A stretch of DNA of 64,000 nucleotides from Parabacteroides sp. (lineage in GTDB: Bacteria; Bacteroidota; Bacteroidia; Bacteroidales; Tannerellaceae). A program made the position numbers and the translations under genes. Positions 39,803-47,771 of this stretch are shown here, in pieces. Each line of letters begins with the position of its first letter. The first letter of the stretch is position 1. The notes below the pieces were generated by a model. The model searched no databases, had not been told where the DNA came from, and saw only the letters and a list, made by a program, of their open reading frames with translations. Location: NCBI GenBank assembly GCA_028689545.1, contig JAQVCX010000002.1, positions 38,157 to 102,156 on the forward strand, written 5' to 3'.

Positions 39803-41881
39803 ATGGAGAATTCATATAAATATTTCAAGCGGGATTTAAGCTGGTTGTCGTTTAACTACCGTGTTCTACTGGAAGCGGAGGATGATACGCTGCCTATTTA
39901 TGAGCGTATTAAGTTCCTTTCTATCTATTCCTCGAATCTGGAAGAATTTTATGAGATCCGGGTGGCGGAGCATCGGGGGGTAATCATGAAAAAGAATTAT
40001 TCGGAGGAGAGCGCGGCCGAGGCGGAAGAGACCTTGGCGGCTATCACCCGGGAGGTGAACCGTCAGCAACGGGATTATTACCGTATTTTCTCGGGGAAGA
40101 TATTGCCGGAACTGAATCGCCAGAACATCTACTTATACCAGAATGAGAAGCCGGAATCCTTCCATGAGGAGTTTGTACATAATTTCTTTAATGAGGAGGT
40201 TTTCCCGTTCCTGTCGCCGGTGATGATACAGGCGGGGGATATCCGGACTTTTATCCGGGATCGCCGGCTGTATCTGGTGATACGGATGATCAAGAAAAGC
40301 AAGCGGCTGAATGAGCCGGGCTTCGTGCCCGAGTATCATTACGCGTTGATGAAGATCCCTTACGCGAAAGTGCCCCGTTTCATCGAGTTGCCTAAGCACG
40401 ACGGGAAATATTATATCATGTTTATCGACGATATCATCCGGGCGAACTTGCAGAACGTCTTTCCCGGTTATATTATTGATGGCTGCTACAGCATCAAGAT
40501 CTCCCGGGACGCGGATATTTACCTGGATGATGAGAGCCGGGCGAATATCGTGGAGAATATCCGAAAGAAGGTGAAGAAGCGCAAGATCGGGGCCTTGAGC
40601 CGTTTTATGTACGACCACGCGATGCCGGATGAGTTCCTGGCCTTTGTTTGCGATGCCTTTGGCATTACGTCGGAGGACTTGGTGCTGGGTGGCCGATATA
40701 ATAACCTGCAGGACTTGATGAAGCTGCCGAACCCGGCGGGGAAGCATCTGGAACAGCATCCGCCGGTGCCGATGCGTGTGCCTTTCCTCGATGAGATGGG
40801 ATCGGTATTCAAGGCCGTGAAGAAGCGCGACATCTTATTGCATTTCCCTTATGAGTCGTTCGATTACTTGATCCGCTTCCTGATGGAGGCGGCCTTCGAT
40901 CCGAAGGTGGATGAGATCAAGATCACCCAGTACCGGGTGGCCGAGAATTCGGCGGTGATTAATACGTTGGTCAGCGCCGCCCAGAATGGCAAGAAAGTGA
41001 CGGTATTCGTGGAATTGAAGGCTCGTTTCGACGAGGAGAATAACATGAGCACGGCGGAGCGTATGGAGCAGGCCGGTATTCGTATCATCTATAGTATTCC
41101 GGGATTGAAGGTACACGCGAAGGTAGCGGTCATTCTTCGGAAGGATACGCCCGAGGGAGTTAAGCGGCGTGATTTCGCCTATCTGAGTACCGGCAATTTC
41201 AATGAGAAGACGGCGAAGATCTATTCGGATATGGCGCTATTGACCTCGAACACGGAGATCATAACGGATATCAATAAAGTATTCGCTGTCTTGGAGGGGC
41301 GTATGCAAGAGCCTACTTTCCGCTATTTACTGGTGGCCCGTTTCAATATGGTGCCGGAACTAACCCGTATGATCCGGCGGGAGATCGAGCATACGCGGGA
41401 AGGCCGGCGGGGGCGGATCGTGTTAAAGATGAACGGGCTGCACGACCAGCACATGATAGACGAGCTTTACCGCGCCAGCGAGGCGGGGGTGGAGATCGAT
41501 TTGATTGTCCGCGGGATCTGTTGCCTGGTGCCGGATCAACCTTATAGCGCCAACATCCGGGTTACCCGTATCGTGGATATGTTCTTGGAGCATTCCCGGG
41601 TTTGGTATTTTTATAATGATGGCGGGGAGGATCTTTTCCTTACCTCGGCGGATTGGATGCGCCGGAACTTAAACAGGAGGATAGAGACGGCTTTCCCGAT
41701 CCTCGATCCGGACATCAAGCGGGAGATCATCGATATATTGAATATCCAGCTAAGCGACAACGTGAAGGCCTGCCGTTTGGATGGCGAGTTGCGCAATAAC
41801 TTCAAGCGAGACGATAATCCGGTAAAGGTGCGCTCGCAGTTGGCCATCTATGAGTATCTGAGAAATAAATCGGAGCGGTGA
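39803..41881 (+). CDS. ppk1: Polyphosphate kinase 1
   Basis: RDLSWLSFNYRVLLEA, VFVELKARFDEENN, YLSTGNFNEKTAKIYSDMALLT. Confidence 0.97.
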   Translation: MENSYKYFKRDLSWLSFNYRVLLEAEDDTLPIYERIKFLSIYSSNLEEFYEIRVAEHRGVIMKKNYSEESAAEAEETLAAITREVNRQQRDYYRIFSGKILPELNRQNIYLYQNEKPESFHEEFVHNFFNEEVFPFLSPVMIQAGDIRTFIRDRRLYLVIRMIKKSKRLNEPGFVPEYHYALMKIPYAKVPRFIELPKHDGKYYIMFIDDIIRANLQNVFPGYIIDGCYSIKISRDADIYLDDESRANIVENIRKKVKKRKIGALSRFMYDHAMPDEFLAFVCDAFGITSEDLVLGGRYNNLQDLMKLPNPAGKHLEQHPPVPMRVPFLDEMGSVFKAVKKRDILLHFPYESFDYLIRFLMEAAFDPKVDEIKITQYRVAENSAVINTLVSAAQNGKKVTVFVELKARFDEENNMSTAERMEQAGIRIIYSIPGLKVHAKVAVILRKDTPEGVKRRDFAYLSTGNFNEKTAKIYSDMALLTSNTEIITDINKVFAVLEGRMQEPTFRYLLVARFNMVPELTRMIRREIEHTREGRRGRIVLKMNGLHDQHMIDELYRASEAGVEIDLIVRGICCLVPDQPYSANIRVTRIVDMFLEHSRVWYFYNDGGEDLFLTSADWMRRNLNRRIETAFPILDPDIKREIIDILNIQLSDNVKACRLDGELRNNFKRDDNPVKVRSQLAIYEYLRNKSER

Positions 41882-42570
41882 GCGGGATGGGGGAGTTATG
41901 GGGATTCGTGGATTGGGGGGCTGGTTGCCTGGCCTTGATCGTGGCGGCGGTAATCAGCTTTTCGCTGGGAGTACGTACGGGACGTATCCGGGAGAGAAAT
42001 GAATCTGTCCGTTCTCGCATTCGGCAGAATAAAGCGAATATTTATCGCTATAAACAAGAATTAGCTTCCTATCAAGAGCAAGTCGTACGCTTGGAGCGGG
42101 AACGGGATTCTCTGGTCATCCGCTCGGAGGCTTATGACCGGATCGAGACGGAGCTGGCGGCCTATCGCCAGAAAATGGAGCAGTTGGAGGGAGAGATCCG
42201 TGTTCTTTCCGGCGATAATAACTCATTGGACAATGCTACCGGAAAAGTAGATGTGGATGTACCTAAGCTTTTATGTGGCCTTAAAGATGATCCTCTCCAC
42301 GTGAACCCAAGTAAAGAGGAATGGTCTGAGATTATTGGTATGACCGATCTTCTGTTTAACAATTTCCTGACCGATCTGAGAAATAAATACGGCATTACCC
42401 GCCATGAGCAGGAAATCTGTTGCCTGATCAAATGGAACTTCTCCCGCAAGGAGCAGCTAGCCGTCTTCAACAACACGCCGGATGCGCTCACCAAGTCGAA
42501 AGGCCGCCTGAAGAAACGCCTCGGCTTGGAGGAGCGAACGGAATTGGATACCTACATCCGCCTATTATAA
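41878..42570 (+). CDS. Membrane-anchored coiled-coil protein with C-terminal HTH-like (LuxR-like) region
   Basis: N-terminal TM, long coiled coil, RHEQEICCLIKWNFSRKEQLAVFNNTPDALTKSKGRLKKRLGL; GTG start overlaps ppk1 stop (ATG 41887 alternative). Confidence 0.65.
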   Translation: MSGMGELWGFVDWGAGCLALIVAAVISFSLGVRTGRIRERNESVRSRIRQNKANIYRYKQELASYQEQVVRLERERDSLVIRSEAYDRIETELAAYRQKMEQLEGEIRVLSGDNNSLDNATGKVDVDVPKLLCGLKDDPLHVNPSKEEWSEIIGMTDLLFNNFLTDLRNKYGITRHEQEICCLIKWNFSRKEQLAVFNNTPDALTKSKGRLKKRLGLEERTELDTYIRLL

Positions 42571-42581
42571 GGAAAGAAGCC

Positions 42582-42847
42582 GTCGGGAACTCCCGACAAC
42601 GAGAATCCGTCCAAAAGTAAGCTGTCGGGAACCCCGACAACGAGAATCCATCCAAAAGTAAGCTGTCGGGAACCCCGACAACGAGAATCCGTCCGAAAGT
42701 AAGCTGTCGGGAACCCCGACAACGAGAATCCGTCCGAAAGTAAGCTGTCGGGAACCCCGACAACGAGAATCCGTCCGAAAGCGAGCTGTCGGGAACTCCC
42801 GACAACAAGAATCCATCCGAAAACGAGCTGTCGGGAACTCCCGACAA
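42582..42847. repeat. 7-copy 41/42-nt tandem array, each unit containing a GTCGGGAACCCCGAC hairpin
   Basis: GTCGGGA occurrences at 42582, 42624, 42665, 42706, 42747, 42788, 42830. Confidence 0.95.
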
Positions 42848-43035
42848 TGAAAATGCTTTCCGGATTGTCCGGTAAAGGGATTGGTTTATCCCCTTTTCAT
42901 CCGTTTATCCCATTAATGAGTAGTGACTTACGCCTTCTTTGTTTTGTCCGGTATGTTTTCTTCCCTCTTCCCGGATCTTCCCGTACTTTCGCGGTGTGTG
43001 ATTTAATTTTTTAAGAACGAATAATTAGGAATGCT

Positions 43036-44040
43036 ATGAGAACACAAACTGTGCTACTATGGATCAGCCTTAGCCTGCTGGCGGGGCTTTCCGCTTGTGA
43101 TTGGACCTCATCGTCTCCGGTGGCCTCGCTTCGGCGGGCTACCGGATGGCCTTTCGAGATGGTGGTCGTGATGGATCGAGACGCGTGGAATGGCGAGGCG
43201 GGGGAGTTGCTGCAAGAACAATTGCGAGCGCCGATCCCTGCCTTGCCGCAGGCGGAAGCGTCCATGCGCGTCACCTATTCGGAGCCTTCGGGCTTTTCCG
43301 GTTTATTACGATACGTACGAAATATCTTGGTCGTATCCGTAGATCCTAATCGATATACGAAAGCCGGAACCAAAGAGAGTCTCAACGAATGGGCCAGCGG
43401 GCAAAATGTAGTGACCTTGTATGCTCCGACTACCGCCGCCTTGACCGAGTTCCTCTTATTGAATGAAGGACGGTTGGTCGATCATTTCAATCGCGTGGAA
43501 AGGGATCGTTGGATAACCGGACTTTCTAGGAGTCATAGTAGTTGGATCAATGAGAAGTTGAAGTCGCGCTTCGGCATCTCGTTATTTGTACCGGAAGATA
43601 TGTCGGCTTATAAAGAGACGACGGATTTCTTCTGGGGATCGAACAATGCCAATAGTGGACGGACTGATATTTTGGTCTATAGCTTCCCCTATACGACCCA
43701 AGAGGCGTTTACCGAAGATTATCTGGTCGCCATGCGTGATTCCGTAGTGAGGCGGAACGTGCCGGGCTCTTTCCCGAACTCCTATATGAAGACCGAGAAG
43801 CGCTTCGAGCTGTCTTACGAGCCGATCACCTACCGTGGCGAATACCGCGGCGTATTACGTGGCCTATGGCGTATGGAAGGAGATAAGATGGGCGGCCCGT
43901 TCGTCAGCCACGCCCTGCTCGACAAGGAAAGACAACGGGTGATCGTAGCGGAAGGTTTCGTCTACGCCCCGGAGTCCAAAAAGGCGAACCTGATCCGTAG
44001 GCTGGAGGCCGCTTTGTTTACGTTTCGATTCGTTGATTAG
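43036..44040 (+). CDS. DUF4837 family lipoprotein
   Basis: Lipobox LSAC; ATGWPFEMVVVMDRDAWNGEAGELLQEQL; full-length similarity pattern. Confidence 0.85.
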   Translation: MRTQTVLLWISLSLLAGLSACDWTSSSPVASLRRATGWPFEMVVVMDRDAWNGEAGELLQEQLRAPIPALPQAEASMRVTYSEPSGFSGLLRYVRNILVVSVDPNRYTKAGTKESLNEWASGQNVVTLYAPTTAALTEFLLLNEGRLVDHFNRVERDRWITGLSRSHSSWINEKLKSRFGISLFVPEDMSAYKETTDFFWGSNNANSGRTDILVYSFPYTTQEAFTEDYLVAMRDSVVRRNVPGSFPNSYMKTEKRFELSYEPITYRGEYRGVLRGLWRMEGDKMGGPFVSHALLDKERQRVIVAEGFVYAPESKKANLIRRLEAALFTFRFVD

Positions 44041-44085
44041 GATTGATTAGTTCACTAAAAATATGAATGTTTGGCTGGTAAGCGT

Positions 44086-44093
44086 TATCTTTG
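44086..44093 (+). promoter_or_regulatory. TAnnTTTG -7 element upstream of TA pair
   Basis: TATCTTTG 25 nt before ATG 44118. Confidence 0.4.
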
Positions 44094-44117
44094 TGGTAAG
44101 TAAATAAAGAATGAGAT

Positions 44118-44345
44118 ATGGAAAGAACTGTTTTTAATGCGGCGCAGCTACAGATATTGGATTTAATGTCATATGTGGAAAGTGAGGATACGCTAAACGA
44201 GATTAAGGATATGCTATCGAATTACTTCGCTCAGAAAGCGGAAAAGGCGATCGACGCATTGTGGGATAGCGGCCAGATCAATGATACGGTCATAGATCAA
44301 TGGAAGCAAGAGCATTTACGGACTCCTTATAACTCGGCGAGATGA
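44118..44345 (+). CDS. Putative antitoxin
   Basis: 75 aa, overlaps the PIN toxin ORF by 4 nt (ATGA). Confidence 0.75.
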   Translation: MERTVFNAAQLQILDLMSYVESEDTLNEIKDMLSNYFAQKAEKAIDALWDSGQINDTVIDQWKQEHLRTPYNSAR

Positions 44346-44758
44346 ACAGGATCGTGTTGGATACGAATTGCCTCTTGATATCTCTTTCAAGAAGAGGTCG
44401 TTATTATGTGGTTTGGAAAGACTTCTTCGCGGAAAAGTATGTGTTATGTTACACGAATGAGATATTAACGGAGTACGAAGAGATTCTCACGTTGAAAATG
44501 GGTCGTGAAATAGCTCAAAATATCATCAAGGCAATCATTACTCGTAAAAACACGCTGAGACTGGATGCGCATTTCCGCTTTAACTTAATTCAAGCGGATG
44601 TGGATGATAATAAATTTGTTGATTGCGCCATTGCGGCGAATGCCTCTTATATAGTGAGCCAAGATCGTCATTTCGATATACTTAAAACAATAGAATTCCC
44701 AAAGGTTGAGTTAATCGATATTGATACCTTTATGGCTTTGCTCGACAATGAGCCTTAA
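44342..44758 (+). CDS. PIN-domain toxin of type II TA system
   Basis: RIVLDTNCLLISLS, LTEYEEIL, DVDDNKFVDCAIAANASYIVSQDRHF. Confidence 0.9.
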   Translation: MNRIVLDTNCLLISLSRRGRYYVVWKDFFAEKYVLCYTNEILTEYEEILTLKMGREIAQNIIKAIITRKNTLRLDAHFRFNLIQADVDDNKFVDCAIAANASYIVSQDRHFDILKTIEFPKVELIDIDTFMALLDNEP

Positions 44759-44845
44759 TCTACTATCACCTCTATATGAACGTTAATTCTCTACTTTATT
44801 TTCCCGATCTGCGTTTGCGTTATCCGTGGTAAAGCGATTCCCTCA

Positions 44846-44933
44846 CGTATATAGGCATAGCCCCATGCGTATATACGTGTCGGGCTACACGTACGTACGT
44901 GTGGCTTTATGCCTATATAGCGGTCTTATCACT
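44846..44933. repeat. 22-nt tandem array (3-4 units) forming a long hairpin
   Basis: CGTATATAGGCATAGCCCCATG / CGTATATACGTGTCGGGCTACA / CGTACGTACGTGTGGCTTTATG / CCTATATAGCGG...; ACACGTACGTACGTGT perfect palindrome; convergent intergenic region. Confidence 0.85.
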
Positions 44934-46323
44934 ATGAAAATAGTTTGATCTCTTCCGGGACATACCCCGTCCGTATACGCCATTCTTGCGGATACAGGTT
45001 GTTCGCCCGGTTGCCAAGGTTCTTTACGAAACCTAGCGGAAGCCCTTGGTAGCGTATCAATACGTAGCCCTTATCGGCCTCGGAAGGTAAGACGAGGGCC
45101 TCTTTCCTTAAGAACTTAATCGCGTCTGCCCACTCCAGTTCCACGGATGGAAAGGCGTTAGGACGCAAGGCGGTGCTTAAAGCCAGCTCTTGAGACGGGA
45201 TGAGGTCTTTCCCCTTCGCCTCGCCTAGGCAAATACCGGCGGAAAGTATCCGTAAAGGCTTGGTGTTGATGAGCGAGAATAGATCCGAATGGGCTTTGGG
45301 ATACGCTCGGAGGAAACTACCGTTCCATTCGAGAGAAAATGAAGTCTCATCCGAAAGAAATTGACGGGCCTCCTGTGGGATGGAAGGGATGGCTTTTCCC
45401 CGCTCTTTTTTCCCTTTGGACTTGACACGAACCTCCTCGATCTCGCCTTCCGCTTTCCGGAGGGCAGCGAGGAAAAAGCCCTCGCCCCGTGTCTTATGCG
45501 GGAAGAAGCGGTAAACCGGATGCTCAAACCGGAGGGCGCCGGTGATTTGCCACTCCTCTTGGGTAGGGATAGGCAGTGCCTCGGCCCCCAGCTCCTCTAT
45601 CATATAATGTATGTTCTCCTCATCCTCCTCCGTATTATAAGTACAAGTGCTATAGATGAGGATACCCCCCGGCTTCAAGGCGTTCCAGATATCATGGATG
45701 ATGCGTCGCCCGCGGGAGGCGCAAAGCCGTACGTTATCCACGCTCCATTCGCCCGTGCTATCCGTGTCCTTGCGGAACATGCCTTCGCCGGAGCAAGGTA
45801 CGTCGGCTACGATCACGTCGAACAGATGAGGCAACGCCTCGCCTATCTCCTCCGGGTCATTATTGATAACGATCGTGTCCGGGCGGCCCCATTTCGCGAT
45901 ATTCTCGGCCAACACATAACTGCGGCTACGGATCACCTCGTTGCTGACTAACAGGCTGCCCTCCGGCAATAAACTCGCCAGATGCGTGGACTTTCCGCCC
46001 GGGGCGGCGCATAAATCCAGGCAGCGTATCGGCTCTTTCACGTAAGCCTTGATCGCTTGTTCCAGAAACATGGAAGAGGCTTCCTGCACGTAATAGGCCC
46101 CCGCGTGGAATAGCGGATCGAAGGTGAAAGACAACCGTTCCGGCAAATAATAACCGCTCTCGCACCAAGCGACCGGAGCGCCCGCCTTGGGAGCGGGAGT
46201 CCCTTTCATCGGGTTGATACGGATGCTTACGGGGACGTCGGCGCTTAACGCGGCCTCTAAACGATCGAACTCCTCGCCAAGTAAAGCCCGTGTACGGGTA
46301 ATAAAATCAATAGGAAGTGCCAT
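44932..46323 (-). CDS. RsmB/NOP family rRNA cytosine-C5 methyltransferase (RsmF-like)
   Basis: CLDLCAAPGGKSTHLASLL, VADVPCSGEGMFRKD, YSTCTYNTEEDE. Confidence 0.95.
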   Translation of the reverse strand: MALPIDFITRTRALLGEEFDRLEAALSADVPVSIRINPMKGTPAPKAGAPVAWCESGYYLPERLSFTFDPLFHAGAYYVQEASSMFLEQAIKAYVKEPIRCLDLCAAPGGKSTHLASLLPEGSLLVSNEVIRSRSYVLAENIAKWGRPDTIVINNDPEEIGEALPHLFDVIVADVPCSGEGMFRKDTDSTGEWSVDNVRLCASRGRRIIHDIWNALKPGGILIYSTCTYNTEEDEENIHYMIEELGAEALPIPTQEEWQITGALRFEHPVYRFFPHKTRGEGFFLAALRKAEGEIEEVRVKSKGKKERGKAIPSIPQEARQFLSDETSFSLEWNGSFLRAYPKAHSDLFSLINTKPLRILSAGICLGEAKGKDLIPSQELALSTALRPNAFPSVELEWADAIKFLRKEALVLPSEADKGYVLIRYQGLPLGFVKNLGNRANNLYPQEWRIRTGYVPEEIKLFS

Positions 46324-46376
46324 GATTATTCTGTTAGTTTGCGGCAAAAGTACTACTTTCGCGGAAAACAAACAGT

Positions 46377-47081
46377 ATGCAAGCATCTCTTTTCCTTATA
46401 CCAGTTACCTTGGGCGATACGGAACATCGCCGTGTCTTACCAGAGTACAATCGTGACGTGATCTTATCTATCCGCCATTTTATCGTGGAAAACGTGCGTA
46501 CGGCACGCCGTTTCCTGAAGAAGGTGGAGCCGGGGATCGTGATCGATGACCTGACGTTCTATGAGCTGAATAAACATACCTCATCGGAGCAAGTGGCCGG
46601 TTATCTGGCTCCTTTGGCGAAAGGCGAGAGCGTAGGCGTGATCTCGGAGGCGGGTTGTCCGGCGATCGCCGATCCGGGGGCTGACGTGGTGGCGATCGCC
46701 CAGCGGAAGGATTATCCGGTGGTGCCGTTGGTAGGGCCTTCGTCTATCTTGATGTCGGTGATGGGATCGGGCTTTAACGGGCAGAGCTTCGCCTTCCACG
46801 GTTATCTGCCGATCGATGCCTCGGAGCGCACCAACATGATCAAGAAGCTGGAAGGACGCATCTACTCGGAGAGCCAGACACAATTGTTTATCGAGACTCC
46901 TTACCGGAATAATAAACTGGCGGAGGAGTTGATCCGTACGTGCCGCCCGTCTACGAAACTCTGTATCGCCTCGGATATAACGTGTGAGGATGAGTATATC
47001 CACACCCGCCCGGTCAAGGAATGGGCGGGCAAAGTTCCCGATCTGAGTAAGAAGCCTACCATTTTCCTAATCTATAAATAA
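46377..47081 (+). CDS. SAM-dependent methyltransferase, RsmI/tetrapyrrole methylase family
   Basis: [51 protein letters not shown]. Confidence 0.92.
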   Translation: MQASLFLIPVTLGDTEHRRVLPEYNRDVILSIRHFIVENVRTARRFLKKVEPGIVIDDLTFYELNKHTSSEQVAGYLAPLAKGESVGVISEAGCPAIADPGADVVAIAQRKDYPVVPLVGPSSILMSVMGSGFNGQSFAFHGYLPIDASERTNMIKKLEGRIYSESQTQLFIETPYRNNKLAEELIRTCRPSTKLCIASDITCEDEYIHTRPVKEWAGKVPDLSKKPTIFLIYK

Positions 47082-47091
47082 GAGGATCGAT

Positions 47092-47685
47092 ATGAGTTAT
47101 CAAGCGCACGAGACAGCGGTAATCGATACCGGTTGCGAGATCGGGGAAGGAACCCGTATCTGGCATTTTTCCCATATCATGGCGGGATGCGTGATGGGCA
47201 AGGCGTGTAATATCGGCCAGAACGTAGTCGTATCGCCGGGTGTGGTCTTAGGGAATAACGTGAAGGTGCAGAACAATGTATCTATCTATACCGGGGTGAT
47301 TTGCGAGGATGATGTGTTCTTGGGGCCTAGTTGCGTGTTTACAAATGTAACCAACCCACGCAGCGCTATCTCTCGGAAAGATCAGTATAAGGCGACGGTG
47401 ATTGGCAAGGGCGCCTCGATTGGCGCTAACGCCACGATAATCTGTGGGCATACGGTCGGGCGGTATGCCATGATCGGCGCCGGGGCGGTGGTAACGAAAG
47501 ATGTTCCGGATTATGCGCTGGTCGTAGGGAACCCATCCCGCCAGATCGGTTGGGTAAGCGAGTACGGCCATCGCTTAGTATTCGATCCAGAAGGCTTCGC
47601 TACCTGTCCGGAAAGCGGGCAACGTTACTGCCTAGACAATCACCAAGTTGTAGAGACGGGGCGTGCCCCGTCTCCCACAGACTGA
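47092..47685 (+). CDS. Hexapeptide acyltransferase (WbpD-like); last ~12 codons lie in a REPIN-like element
   Basis: [53 protein letters not shown]-terminus [12 protein letters not shown] encoded by repeat. Confidence 0.9.
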   Translation: MSYQAHETAVIDTGCEIGEGTRIWHFSHIMAGCVMGKACNIGQNVVVSPGVVLGNNVKVQNNVSIYTGVICEDDVFLGPSCVFTNVTNPRSAISRKDQYKATVIGKGASIGANATIICGHTVGRYAMIGAGAVVTKDVPDYALVVGNPSRQIGWVSEYGHRLVFDPEGFATCPESGQRYCLDNHQVVETGRAPSPTD

Positions 47686-47741
47686 TAGTATCTTAAATTA
47701 CCATTTTGTAGGGATGAGACGGGGCGTGCCCCGTCTCTACA
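47649..47741. repeat. REPIN/MITE-like element copy B with 14-bp terminal inverted repeats
   Basis: TGTAGAGACGGGGC ... GCCCCGTCTCTACA ends; two palindromes 47653-47674 and 47716-47737. Confidence 0.93.
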
Positions 47742-47771
47742 GCACAGACAATATTAATATTCTATACAAAT

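Noticed and set aside
42488-42847. Repeat-rich ORFs (SGVPDSSFSDGF...) on the minus strand
   Set aside because: Product of translating the 41/42-nt tandem array; period not a multiple of 3 so frame rotates, no start context
42582-42847. CRISPR array
   Set aside because: Linkers between hairpins are nearly identical to each other, so they are not spacers
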